Shown one piece after another: positions 9,344 to 17,246 of a stretch of 64,000 nt of DNA. The stretch is from NCBI GenBank assembly GCA_963666865.1, contig OY763072.1, positions 2,604,001 to 2,668,000 on the forward strand. Direction: 5' to 3'. The position numbers were made by a program, and so were the translations under genes. Below the pieces are notes generated by a model, which was not told the origin of the DNA, did not search any database, and worked only from the letters and a program-made list of their open reading frames with translations. Positions within the stretch are counted from its first letter, which is position 1. Each line of letters opens with the position of its first letter. The DNA is from Bin87 sp963666865 (lineage in GTDB: Bacteria; Chloroflexota; Dehalococcoidia; Lucifugimonadales; UBA3495).

Positions 9344-10234
9344 ATGGACGACGGCCTGCTTATGCCCACTCCCAACGACTGTTACATCGACCTGCGCGGC
9401 CTGCCCTTCCACTACCGCGATTGGGGCGGTCACGGCCGGCCAGTGCTACTTTTGCACGGCCTGGCTTCCACCTGCCACATCTGGGACCTGGTTGCGCCGC
9501 TGTTGGCCGCCGACTTCCGAGTGGTAGCATTGGACCAGCGGGGGCACGGCTTGTCGGCCCAGGTTGACGGCGGATTCGACTTCGCCACCGTGTCCGGCGA
9601 TGCGGCGGCGCTCATCGCAGCCCTGGGTTGGGAGCGGCCCGTCATCGTGGGCCACTCCTGGGGCGCGGATGTAGCGCTGGAGCTGGCGGCGGCGCAGCCC
9701 GACCTTGCCGCCGGCCTGATATTCGTGGACGGCGGCACCATCGAACCGTCCGCCCGTCCCGGCTGGACGCTGGAGCAGGCCCGGGAGGACATGGCGCCGC
9801 CCATCTTCACTGGGTTCACGCCGGAGATGATGCGGGAGCGCGTGATGTCCGGCGCACGCTTCGGCCCGAACCCCGCCGAGGCGGTGGTGGAGGCCGTGCT
9901 GGCCAACTTCCGCGTCCTGGACGACGGCACCATCCAGGCCAACCTGCGCCGGGAGAACCACCTGCGCATCATCGACGCCCTCTGGGACCACAAGCCTTCC
10001 CAGCTCTATCCCACGCTGCAATGCCCGGTGCTGATGCTGCCGGCCCGTCAGTCCACTCCCGACGCCCACGACCGCCGCTTCCGCCGGGAAGAGTCCATCG
10101 CCAAAGCCGCCTCCCTGCTGCCCGTCAGCAAGACGGTATGGATGGAGGACAGCATCCACGACGTGCCGTTGCAGCGGCCGGAACTGGTTGCCAAGGCGAT
10201 ACGGGAGCACCTTCGGGACGGATTCTTCGACTAA
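9344..10234 (+). CDS. Alpha/beta hydrolase
   Basis: 296-residue alpha/beta-hydrolase-fold enzyme, probably an esterase or a C-C bond or epoxide hydrolase. The oxyanion segment is LLLHGLAST, the nucleophile elbow is GHSWG (G-x-S-x-G), and the C-terminal catalytic histidine is probably in DSIHDVPLQ. DQRGHG is the family's conserved second signature. The frame is open further upstream to 9185, but the first ATG that follows a TACAAT -10-like box (9323-9328) is at 9344, and similarity to the fold begins soon after. Another ATG at 9362 is possible. Substrate cannot be told from sequence. Confidence 0.85.
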   Translation: MDDGLLMPTPNDCYIDLRGLPFHYRDWGGHGRPVLLLHGLASTCHIWDLVAPLLAADFRVVALDQRGHGLSAQVDGGFDFATVSGDAAALIAALGWERPVIVGHSWGADVALELAAAQPDLAAGLIFVDGGTIEPSARPGWTLEQAREDMAPPIFTGFTPEMMRERVMSGARFGPNPAEAVVEAVLANFRVLDDGTIQANLRRENHLRIIDALWDHKPSQLYPTLQCPVLMLPARQSTPDAHDRRFRREESIAKAASLLPVSKTVWMEDSIHDVPLQRPELVAKAIREHLRDGFFD

Positions 10235-10301
10235 AAACCCAATGGAATGCTGCTAGAATGGGGCCGAACGGTCCACGTTTTCAGTTTGGGAGGAGGTAGG
10301 T

Positions 10302-10805
10302 TTGGACACCGCAATCGTCACCGCCATATTCGTCCTGTACGGCGTTCTGGTCGCCGGTTTCACTACACTCTGGTCTCGGCTCACGAACATCGTCAGGGAG
10401 CAGGCCACCATACCCGGCCGGCTGGACGGCATTCAGGGGCAGCTGGAGCTGATCAACAGCAACTTCACTCGAATTGACGGCGAGATCGGCCGCCTCAATG
10501 GCGAGATCGGCCGCCTCGACAGCAAGATTGACAACAGGATTGACCGTCTTGAAGACAGGATGGCCCGTCTGGAGGACAGGGTGGACCGTCTGGATAACAA
10601 GGTTGACAGCCTGCGCGAGGAAATGCAGCGCAACACCGACAGCCTGCGCGAGGAAATGCAGCGCAACACCGACAGCCTGCGCGAGGAAATGCAGCGCAAC
10701 ACCGACCGCATCATACAAGTTCTTATCAGCCACTCCCATCAGGACGGCACCCCGCCGGTATTCAACGTCCCGCCCGAAGCTGAGCCGGTGGCAGCAGACA
10801 ACTAA
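10302..10805 (+). CDS. Membrane-anchored coiled-coil protein built from tandem repeats
   Basis: 167 residues starting at TTG, with a very strong ribosome site (GGGAGGAGGTAGG) just upstream. One N-terminal membrane segment (about 3-22) is followed by a long charged coiled coil. The coil is made of visible repeats: 7-residue units of the kind GEIGRLN and DRLEDRM, then three identical 11-residue units DSLREEMQRNT. The tail is short and Pro-rich. No enzymatic motif is present. A role as a scaffold or as a partner of a membrane complex is only a guess. It stands between the hydrolase and the NHL protein. Confidence 0.75.
   Translation: MDTAIVTAIFVLYGVLVAGFTTLWSRLTNIVREQATIPGRLDGIQGQLELINSNFTRIDGEIGRLNGEIGRLDSKIDNRIDRLEDRMARLEDRVDRLDNKVDSLREEMQRNTDSLREEMQRNTDSLREEMQRNTDRIIQVLISHSHQDGTPPVFNVPPEAEPVAADN
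10605..10703 (+). repeat. Three perfect 33-bp tandem repeats inside the coiled-coil gene
   Basis: Units at 10605-10637, 10638-10670 and 10671-10703 are identical at DNA level and encode DSLREEMQRNT three times. Identity at silent positions points to recent expansion or gene conversion. Each unit adds one hendecad, so copy-number change keeps the frame and lengthens the coil stepwise. Confidence 0.95.
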
Positions 10806-10872
10806 TCCGTCGCTACTGAAACGCAAATCTCTCTTTTGAAGTCGGTTTCCCCAACCATCAGGAGGCCCCACC

Positions 10873-11748
10873 ATGACTACCGTAGGCTCCGGCAAGTACA
10901 CCTACATCCTGGAAGAAAACTGGGCGCAGCTGCCCGAAGGCATGACCATGGGCAATGCCTCTGCGGTCGCCACCGACTCGCAGGACCGGGTCTATGTGTT
11001 CCAGCGCAAAGACCCACCCGTGCTGATCTTCGGGCCGGGCGGCAACTATCTGGGTTCCTGGGGGATCCGCGCCATCGACGAGGCCCACGGCATCTACATC
11101 CAGGACGACATCGCTTACATTACCGACCGCACCGACTCCGTTTGCGTCATATTCACCCTGGAGGGCAAACCTTTGCAGGTCATCGGTGATCGCGGCGTCC
11201 ATTCCGACACCGGCTGCGAGGTCCCCGGCGAGGTCTGCCCCCGCTCGGCCGGCCCGTTCAACTATCCCACCGAAATCGTGCCGGCGCCCAACGGCGACTT
11301 GTACGTGTCCGACGGCTATCGCAACGCCCGGGTGCATCGCTTCTCCCGGGACGGTGAACTGAAACAGTCCTGGGGCGAGCCGGGCAAGGGCGGCCCCGGC
11401 GAGTTTCACCTGCCCCACAGCATCGTGGCCCATCCCAACGGCAACCTGTACCTGTGCGACCGGGAAAACAACCGGATGCAGGTCTATTCGCCCGACGGTG
11501 AGTTCCTGGCCATGTGGGAGGATATGCGCCGACCCCTGGACATCTCCGTGGACAGCGAGGGCGCGCTGGTCATCAGCGAAGGCGGCGCCAACGGGATGTC
11601 GCCCCGCGTCAGCATCATGGACACCGACGGCAACGTGCTGGCCCGCTGGGACTCTCAATCAGCCCACGGCAGCTGGGTGGACGCCCACGGCAACATCTAC
11701 ATGGCCCTGGGCGCCCAGGAACGGGTGGACAAATACGTGCGGCAGTAG
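10873..11748 (+). CDS. NHL-repeat beta-propeller protein (peptidyl-glycine lyase-like)
   Basis: 291-residue protein of NHL-type propeller blades. Recurrent segments such as SQDRVYVFQR, HGIYIQDDIAYITDR, NGDLYVSDGYRNARVHRF and NGNLYLCDRENNRMQVY mark at least five blades. The family includes the lyase domain of peptidylglycine amidating enzymes and many bacterial proteins of unknown function. No signal peptide is visible. The ribosome site AGGAGG lies just upstream of the ATG. Catalytic metal ligands cannot be assigned with confidence. Confidence 0.82.
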   Translation: MTTVGSGKYTYILEENWAQLPEGMTMGNASAVATDSQDRVYVFQRKDPPVLIFGPGGNYLGSWGIRAIDEAHGIYIQDDIAYITDRTDSVCVIFTLEGKPLQVIGDRGVHSDTGCEVPGEVCPRSAGPFNYPTEIVPAPNGDLYVSDGYRNARVHRFSRDGELKQSWGEPGKGGPGEFHLPHSIVAHPNGNLYLCDRENNRMQVYSPDGEFLAMWEDMRRPLDISVDSEGALVISEGGANGMSPRVSIMDTDGNVLARWDSQSAHGSWVDAHGNIYMALGAQERVDKYVRQ

Positions 11749-11867
11749 CTGGTCCGGGCCGGACTGAATCGGGCGGGTTGGCATGGCGACGTTATCCCGC
11801 CCTTGCCGTATGTTCGGAATGGCAGTAGCTTCGTTCGATCTGCGCCAAACAGACGAGGAGGCCGTCG

Positions 11868-12467
11868 ATGGAAAAACCGAAGCGTTTCCAATTGCAATGG
11901 GAAAAACTCAAGGCCGCAGTGACCTACCTGGCCGAGAGTTCGCTTCACGACGACAATTTTGGGGAAACCAAACTGGTCAACCTGTTGTACTACGCGGATT
12001 GCGCTGCCTATTTTCGCACTGGCCGACCCATCACTGGCTCAAACTATGTGCGCCGTGGATACGGTCTGTGCCCCGAAGATTGGAGATCTATCGCAGAACA
12101 ACTTGAACGTGAGGAAGTCTTGCGGGTCGATCCTGAAGACTCCCGGGGAAGTCACCCTCCCTGGCAGCCAGCATCCGCAGGCACAGCGGACACGCATGCG
12201 CTGACGAAACAGGAACGGGCATTTCTCGACGAGCAACTGCGTCGCTTTGCCGGATTCAACGCCGCGCAAATTGAGGAATATTCCCACGACGAGGTGGCGT
12301 GGCGGACGACCGAGCCAGGGCGCGTCATACCTTGGGAACTAACGGGATTCCGAATGCCCAAGCTCACTGACGACGTCAAGGAGCGGGGGCAGAGAATAGC
12401 AGACCACATCCGCAAGCATGGTCGCCGGGTGACCCGCGTCCTCGTCGAGCGACAAGATGTGGTATAG
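11868..12467 (+). CDS. Panacea-domain antitoxin (DUF4065/SocA-like)
   Basis: 199-residue protein with the Panacea signature: KLVNLLYYAD near residue 35, then FRTGRPITGSNYVRRGYGLCPEDW, the core that recurs in SocA-like antitoxins. The C-terminal half is helical and ends with basic residues. Panacea proteins neutralise many unrelated toxins, usually encoded next door. Here the next gene overlaps by 11 bases, which implies translational coupling and a two-gene operon with the antitoxin first. The ribosome site GAGGAGG lies in front of the ATG. Antitoxin role is inferred from family and context. Confidence 0.82.
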   Translation: MEKPKRFQLQWEKLKAAVTYLAESSLHDDNFGETKLVNLLYYADCAAYFRTGRPITGSNYVRRGYGLCPEDWRSIAEQLEREEVLRVDPEDSRGSHPPWQPASAGTADTHALTKQERAFLDEQLRRFAGFNAAQIEEYSHDEVAWRTTEPGRVIPWELTGFRMPKLTDDVKERGQRIADHIRKHGRRVTRVLVERQDVV

Positions 12468-12744
12468 GGTTGTTGAGACGGCTCAATTCAGCGATTTGTG
12501 GCAGTCTGCCGCAGATTCCGGTGTTATCGACTCAGTTGCCGAAAGCAATCTGCAGGGTTTGGTTCGCTTCCTCTCGTTGAACCCGTACTATTTCCCGTTG
12601 TTTGATACAACTGGCGAACCTGCCGGATTGCGCTGGGTGGATTTTATTCCAGGTTCAACCGTCAGAGTAGAAATCTGGTATTCGGTCGTAGAAGGTGACC
12701 TGACCGTCTATTTGGAGATAGTCCAAGTCATTTGTCCGTCCTGA
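12457..12744 (+). CDS. Probable toxin of the Panacea pair (RelE/ParE-like fold suspected)
   Basis: 95-residue protein whose ATG lies inside the 3' end of the antitoxin gene. It begins with a strand-like segment (MWYRVVET), then an amphipathic helix, then paired strands ending in VRVEIWYSVVEGDLTVYLEIVQV. This order resembles small RelE/ParE-type mRNA interferases or gyrase toxins. No exact family signature is visible, so the fold is inference. The overlap with the Panacea gene and the small size are the main grounds for calling it the toxin. Confidence 0.6.
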   Translation: MWYRVVETAQFSDLWQSAADSGVIDSVAESNLQGLVRFLSLNPYYFPLFDTTGEPAGLRWVDFIPGSTVRVEIWYSVVEGDLTVYLEIVQVICPS

Positions 12745-12797
12745 GCATCCTTTCGGGGATTTAACCCGTGAGCAGAAACGCGATGGTGCGCCTGTGT

Positions 12798-12803
12798 TAT
12801 AAT
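12798..12803 (+). promoter_or_regulatory. -10 box upstream of rplS
   Basis: TATAAT at 12798-12803, inside a T-rich TGTGTTATAATATG context, is about 80 bases ahead of the rplS start. No good -35 is visible, so an activator or extended contact may be needed. Confidence 0.5.
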
Positions 12804-12883
12804 ATGGGGGCGTTGGTGCAGGTCTCGGCTTGAAGGATTCCTAACCTGACCACGCACATCTTTCCAGGCAATTGTCGGTAACT

Positions 12884-13243
12884 ATGAAAGCATCTGAACT
12901 CATCACCCCCGAAGTCAACGAGCGCATCCCCGAATTCGTGCCCGGCGACACCGTCCGCGTCAACTTCCGGATCCGGGAGGGCGTGCGCGAGCGCGTGCAG
13001 GCCTTCCAAGGCGTTTGCATCCGCCGCACCCACGGCAAGGGGCCGGCCGCCAACTTCACCGTGCGCCGCATCACGGCGGGCATCGGTATTGAGCGTGTCT
13101 TTCCTCTGCACTCTCCGCTCATCGAGTCGCTGGAAGTTACTCGCCGGGGTAAGGTACGCCGCGCCAAGCTGTACTACCTGCGGGGACGCCAGGGCCGCGC
13201 CGCCCGCATCAAGGAGCGCACCACCTACCGAACCAATCGGTAG
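12884..13243 (+). CDS. rplS: 50S ribosomal protein bL19
   Basis: Ribosomal protein at the 30S-50S interface. The 119 residues from ATG 12884 match the usual length, with the family signatures PGDTVRVNFRIREG, RVQAFQGVCI, and the RRGKVRRAKLYYLR segment near the C-terminus. An upstream TTG at 12872 is also in frame, but ATG 12884 gives the normal N-terminus (MKASELI). It appears monocistronic: its own promoter lies upstream and a strong terminator follows at 13281. Confidence 0.95.
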   Translation: MKASELITPEVNERIPEFVPGDTVRVNFRIREGVRERVQAFQGVCIRRTHGKGPAANFTVRRITAGIGIERVFPLHSPLIESLEVTRRGKVRRAKLYYLRGRQGRAARIKERTTYRTNR

Positions 13244-13280
13244 CGCTCCGTCGCGACTGACGACCGCCGCCCGTTGCCCC

Positions 13281-13309
13281 CCGCCGCGGATGCGGCGGTT
13301 TCGCGTTTT
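13281..13309 (+). terminator. Rho-independent terminator of rplS
   Basis: CCGCCGC (13281-13287) pairs perfectly with GCGGCGG (13292-13298) around a GGAT loop, followed by TTTCGCGTTTT. It lies 38 bases after the rplS stop. Confidence 0.85.
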
Positions 13310-13339
13310 GGAACTGTGCACTCCCGACGAGAGAATTTA

Positions 13340-13366
13340 AACGCAAAGGCGCAGAGACGCAAAGAT
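13340..13366. repeat. Fragment of a widespread ACGCAAAGGCGCAGAGACGC-type repeat
   Basis: The stretch AACGCAAAGGCGCAGAGACG followed by CAAAG belongs to an intergenic motif that recurs in many unrelated bacterial genomes. Only one copy is seen in this window, just ahead of priA. Confidence 0.5.
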
Positions 13367-13389
13367 TTGCCATCGCCGGAGGTTGCGCC

Positions 13390-15828
13390 GTGAATTATGC
13401 CGACGTAGCCATCGACGCCGACTGGATAGCGCCGGGCAAAACCTTCTCCTATCGCATACCGAGGCATCTGCCGGTCGAGCCGGGCCAGCTGGTTTGGGTG
13501 CAGTTTGGCCGCAACATCGTCCAGGGCGTGGTGATGCGGCTGGCCGATGAGTCGGCGGTGTCCGAAGAGGAAACGCGGGACATATTGCACCCGGTTGAGC
13601 CGTCGCCCTTGGTCAACTCCCTGGGCCTGGAACTGGCCGACTGGCTGGGGCAAACTTATCTCTGCTCGCCATTTGAGGCCGTGGCGCCCCTGCTGCCGCC
13701 GGGATTCCATGCCCAGCAGCGTTCCCGGCTCACCGCCGTGTCCGGCGCCGACGACGATGCCGACCTTGCCCGGCTGCGCGAATCCACCCGCAACGCCTGG
13801 CTGCAACTGCTCGAGTCGGGCAAACCGGGTGAGGAAGCCGACTTCCTGAAGCAAATCGACGCCAATCGCGCCAACGTAGCCCGCCGGGAACTGCAACGCC
13901 TGGTGGCCCGTGGGATGGTACACAAGGAAGTAACCCTCCCGCGCCCGCGCACCCATCGCTACGAGCGTGCGCTGATACCGGGACACTACCCGCAGGACTT
14001 CTCTGACGACGCCGAGAAACCTGCCCTACGCGGTACACGACAAGCCGAGTTGCTGGCCGCAGTCAAGGAATCACCCGCCCCCTACGCCGCCACCGGCGTC
14101 GGCTCGACCGCCGACGCTCTGCTGCGGCGCGGCCTCGTGGCCGAGGAGTGGCAGCGCATCGAGCCGGCGGTTGCGGCCGGCGTACCTCCGGTCAACCCTC
14201 CGCCCGCCGCGCTGACCACCGCCCAGGCCGACGCCGTGCAACGCATCACCGCCACCCTGGACGACCCCAGGGCCATTCCCCGCAGTTTCCTGCTCCACGG
14301 CGTCACCGGCAGCGGCAAGACCGAGGTGTATCTGCGCGTCATCGACCACGCCATCGCCGCCGGACGGCAGGCCATCTACCTGGTGCCGGAAATCGCGCTG
14401 ACGCCGCAGGCGGTGGGCGCGGTAGAAGAACGCTTCCCCGGACGGGTCGCCGTCCTGCACCATCGACTCACCCAGCGACAACGGTTCAACCAGTGGTGGA
14501 ACATCCGCGATGGGCTGGTGGACGTGGTGGTCGGCCCTCGCAGCGCCCTGTTCGCTCCAGTGAACAACCTGGGCGTCATCATCCTGGACGAAGAACACGA
14601 GCCGGCCTACAAACAGGCCGAGTTCCCGCCCTACTACCACGCCCGCGACGCGGCGCTGGCTCTGGCCCGACGTTGCGGCGCCGTCGTGGTGATGGGGTCC
14701 GCTACGCCGGACGTGGGAACCTACTACGACGCGGAAAGGGGACGTCACCGGCTGTTGCACTTGCCCGACCGCATTCCCGACCCAGAAGGCAAGCCGATAC
14801 CACTGGCCGATACCACCGTCGTTGATATGCGCCGGGAACTGCGCGAGGGCAACCGCAGCATCTTCAGCCGCCGCCTGTCCGCCGCGCTGGACCGGACTAT
14901 AGCCGCCGGCCAGCAGGCCATCCTCTTTCTCAACCGACGGGGCAGCGCGGCGTTCATGCAGTGCCGCGAATGCGGCTACGTCATCACCTGCAGCCGTTGC
15001 TCAGTGGCCTATGCCTACCACGAAGATACTCGCCGCCTGCTCTGCCACTACTGCAACCGTCAACGTCGGCTGCCCCGGGCCTGCCCGCAGTGCCGCAGCG
15101 GCCGGATCCGTGAGATGGGTGCCGGCACCGAGGCCGTGGTATCGGAGTTGGAAAGACGTTTCCCCGATGCAAATATTGAGCGTTGGGACTCCGACGCGGT
15201 GCGCAACCCGGCTCAGTTCGAGGCCGCCATGCGCCGTCTCGCCGCCGGCGACGCGCAGATCCTGGTCGGCACCCAGATGGTGGCTCGCGGCCTGGACCTG
15301 CCCAATGTCACCCTGTCCGCCGTGCTGCTGGCCGACCTGGGCCTCAACCTGCCCGACTTCCGCGCCGGCGAGCGCGCTTTCGCCCTGCTCTGCCAGGTGG
15401 CTGGCCGCGCCGGCCGGGGCCGTCAGCCGGGACAGGCCATCATCCAAACCTACCAGCCCGACCACTACGCCATCGCCGCGGCGGCGGCCCAGGACTATGC
15501 CGGCTTCTACCGCACCGAAATCAACTCCCGCCACCATCAGGGCAACCCGCCCTTCAGCCGCCTGGCCCAGGTGGTATGCGCCGACCTCAGCGTCCGCACC
15601 GTACAGCAAACCCTGTCCGACCTCGCGGAACGCTGGCGCGACCGCGCCATCCGCCTGGCCCGCACCGACGTCGAAATCATCGGCCCCACCCCCTGCCTCC
15701 CCGAGCGCATACGCGGACGCTACCGCTGGCGCCTCCTCCTCCGCGGCCACTGCCTCTGGCAATTCCTGGAAGGCGAAAACCTCCCCCGCAACTGCCGCGT
15801 GGAGATCGACCCGGTGCGCCTGGATTGA
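13390..15828 (+). CDS. priA: Primosomal replication protein N' (PriA helicase)
   Basis: Superfamily 2 helicase that restarts collapsed replication forks. The 812-residue protein has the N-terminal 3'-end binding domain (VAIDADWIAPGKTFSYRIP), Walker A GVTGSGKT (about 304), DEEH box (about 400), MGSATPD, and a two-zinc insert with eight cysteines (CRECGYVITCSRCS through CPQCRSGRI, about 525-575). The C-terminus contains GRAGRG. GTG start with GGAGG upstream. The last 37 codons recur as a diverged copy at 16600-16711, so the 3' end may have served as an integration site. Confidence 0.95.
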   Translation: MNYADVAIDADWIAPGKTFSYRIPRHLPVEPGQLVWVQFGRNIVQGVVMRLADESAVSEEETRDILHPVEPSPLVNSLGLELADWLGQTYLCSPFEAVAPLLPPGFHAQQRSRLTAVSGADDDADLARLRESTRNAWLQLLESGKPGEEADFLKQIDANRANVARRELQRLVARGMVHKEVTLPRPRTHRYERALIPGHYPQDFSDDAEKPALRGTRQAELLAAVKESPAPYAATGVGSTADALLRRGLVAEEWQRIEPAVAAGVPPVNPPPAALTTAQADAVQRITATLDDPRAIPRSFLLHGVTGSGKTEVYLRVIDHAIAAGRQAIYLVPEIALTPQAVGAVEERFPGRVAVLHHRLTQRQRFNQWWNIRDGLVDVVVGPRSALFAPVNNLGVIILDEEHEPAYKQAEFPPYYHARDAALALARRCGAVVVMGSATPDVGTYYDAERGRHRLLHLPDRIPDPEGKPIPLADTTVVDMRRELREGNRSIFSRRLSAALDRTIAAGQQAILFLNRRGSAAFMQCRECGYVITCSRCSVAYAYHEDTRRLLCHYCNRQRRLPRACPQCRSGRIREMGAGTEAVVSELERRFPDANIERWDSDAVRNPAQFEAAMRRLAAGDAQILVGTQMVARGLDLPNVTLSAVLLADLGLNLPDFRAGERAFALLCQVAGRAGRGRQPGQAIIQTYQPDHYAIAAAAAQDYAGFYRTEINSRHHQGNPPFSRLAQVVCADLSVRTVQQTLSDLAERWRDRAIRLARTDVEIIGPTPCLPERIRGRYRWRLLLRGHCLWQFLEGENLPRNCRVEIDPVRLD

Positions 15829-15908
15829 CGGCAGCGAGTGCCAAACACGCCGGCCTACGGTATGATTAACTCGCTCCTAATGGCCCGATTCAGATGCGGA
15901 GGTGCGCC

Positions 15909-16190
15909 GTGAGCGTATTTGGTATGTCCTACGAGGAACAGAAAAAGCGTGGTGAGGAAATCTACAACGCCCAAATTCGCCACTTGATTGCAGATGCCGA
16001 CGCGGACAAGTTCGTGATGGTTGACGTTCTCTCCGGCGACTACGAAGTTGACGAGAGTTCCACCAAAGCCGGGCTAATCTTGCGTGAACGTCGCCCCGAT
16101 GCCGTAATACACGGTATGCGTAATCACGAAACTTACGTTGGGCGCCTGCGCAGCCCGCGCATCGTCCGCTACAAAGAGGATACGCAATAA
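15909..16190 (+). CDS. Small protein of unknown function, partner of the retropepsin-like gene
   Basis: 93 residues from GTG 15909, chosen because CGGAGGTGC lies at ribosome-site distance. An ATG at 15894 is in frame but has no such site. The protein is charged and mixed alpha/beta, with an SYEEQKKRGEEIY helix and a C-terminal RSPRIVRYKED. I do not recognise the family. Its stop codon shares a base with the ATG of the next gene, so the two are one operon. Size and coupling resemble toxin-antitoxin or protease-substrate pairs, but nothing proves that. Confidence 0.65.
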   Translation: MSVFGMSYEEQKKRGEEIYNAQIRHLIADADADKFVMVDVLSGDYEVDESSTKAGLILRERRPDAVIHGMRNHETYVGRLRSPRIVRYKEDTQ

Positions 16191-16567
16191 TGCACTATGG
16201 CATCGTCCTCGGCACTCTGGAACCAACTCTGGCACTGCCAATCCTGTCACCAGACGGTACAGCAGTTGAAGTCGACTTTGCCATCGATACGGGCTTCACC
16301 GAGGAGATGACCTTGCCGCCCGACATTATTGACGAACTCAATCTGCCAACCTATCGACAGCTCTCGCTTACTATGGCCGACGGAACGATGTACGACGGCG
16401 AAACCTATGTCGGACGTTTGAACTGGCATGGTCGGATCAGAAGCGTCGAAGTTATCAGCGTGGACGCCAACCCGCTGGTTGGAATGGGGCTGCTGGCCGG
16501 TTCCAACTTGAGCATCGACGCCGAACCCGGAGGCGCGGTCACCATCACCGAGTTGCCGGTCCAGTAA
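16190..16567 (+). CDS. Retropepsin-like clan AA aspartic protease
   Basis: 125-residue protein with the single-lobe aspartic protease pattern: VDFAIDTGF, with catalytic D33-T34-G35, then LTMADGTMYDG and a C-terminal PLVGMGLLAGSNLSID. Such enzymes act as homodimers, each subunit giving one Asp. The family is common in Cyanobacteria and Chloroflexota, usually without a signal peptide and of unknown substrate. The start overlaps the stop of the upstream gene (TAATG). A second, frameshifted relative lies at 44135-44492. Confidence 0.82.
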   Translation: MHYGIVLGTLEPTLALPILSPDGTAVEVDFAIDTGFTEEMTLPPDIIDELNLPTYRQLSLTMADGTMYDGETYVGRLNWHGRIRSVEVISVDANPLVGMGLLAGSNLSIDAEPGGAVTITELPVQ

Positions 16568-16599
16568 CCAATCCGCAAGCACGCGCACGTCACAGCGGG

Positions 16600-16711
16600 A
16601 ACGCCGTCGATGGCGCCTGCTGCTGCGCGGCCACCGCCTCTGGCAGTTCCTGGAAAGCGAAAACATCCCCCGCAACTGCCGCATGGAGATCGACCCGGCG
16701 CGGCTGGATTG
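16600..16711 (+). pseudogene. Diverged duplicate of the priA 3' end
   Basis: The last 37 codons of priA recur here in the same orientation, ending with the same stop. By eye, 14 of 111 bases differ, many at third codon positions, and the protein reads WRLLLRGHRLWQFLESENIP and onward with conservative changes. The rest of priA is missing. The divergence pattern means the copy evolved as a coding sequence before becoming stranded, so it probably came from another strain's priA or was once the real end. It brackets the retropepsin operon against intact priA. Confidence 0.88.
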
Positions 16712-17029
16712 ATAGAGGCGGTTTCGTTGCCCTTTCTGATGAAGTCATCTGGCAAGATTTCCCGTTTAATTTACCAAAGGGTCATTCCGCTACACGCTGC
16801 GATTTTGAGGAACGCGGACGTTTATCATAGGCTTGCCGAGAGACGCGACAATCTCGCCACCATGCATAGATTTAGTATGTCAGGCTGACTAAGGTCAGAT
16901 GCACACATCGAGCAAGTACCCTTGCTGACGGTGGCGCACCAGTCGACGATGCTTCGGTGTCTTTTGGAACTCTTACGATCCTCATGTCTCAAGCGGCAAA
17001 AGCCGTCTACATCCGCAAAGGGTAGTAAG
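16712..17029. other. Low-GC gene-free stretch ahead of the RT locus
   Basis: About 320 bases with no credible gene on either strand. Base composition is lower in G+C than in priA or fhs and continues into the reverse transcriptase gene, so the acquired segment probably begins right after the priA-tail copy. Confidence 0.5.
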
Positions 17030-17058
17030 TTGCTTCACGCATGATCCTGACATATACT
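17030..17058 (+). promoter_or_regulatory. Promoter of the RT-associated RNA
   Basis: TTGCTT (17030-17035), 17-base spacer, TATACT (17053-17058). The predicted first transcribed base is about 17065, immediately at the foot of the first hairpin of the leader. It is one of the best -35/-10 pairs in the window. Confidence 0.7.
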
Positions 17059-17064
17059 CCCAAC

Positions 17065-17246
17065 AGGCCTCATGGAGGCTAGGCGCTTCGGCTATGTCAC
17101 TGCGCCGCAAACGCAGATGGTCCTAGGGAGTTCGCTCCTCGGGACGCTTCATTTCCCAAACGGAGTGAGGCATACTTTGCCGTCGGAGCGCCGCTTGTTT
17201 TCTCGCAGTTCAAGGTCGCATAACAGGGGAGACGAGGTCGATAACG
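17065..17246 (+). ncRNA. Candidate structured non-coding RNA upstream of the reverse transcriptase
   Basis: Directly after the predicted start come three consecutive hairpins: GCCTC/GAGGC (17067-17071 with 17075-17079), GGCGC/GCGCC (17082-17086 with 17102-17106), and a 10-bp stem with one A-C mismatch and a UUCG loop (17120-17145). A smaller GGCA/TGCC hairpin is at 17169-17181. No reading frame explains the region. Defence reverse transcriptases such as DRT2 and DRT9, and retrons, use a non-coding RNA in this position as template or guide. That this RNA is separate from, or processed out of, the RT messenger is inference. Confidence 0.6.

Noticed and set aside
10605..10703. Regular 33-base repeats as a CRISPR array
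   Set aside because: The units are directly adjacent with no spacers and encode a protein repeat.
16610..16888. 92-residue plus-strand frame after the retropepsin gene
   Set aside because: It is a reading of the stranded priA tail in a different frame; the homologous frame ends at 16711.
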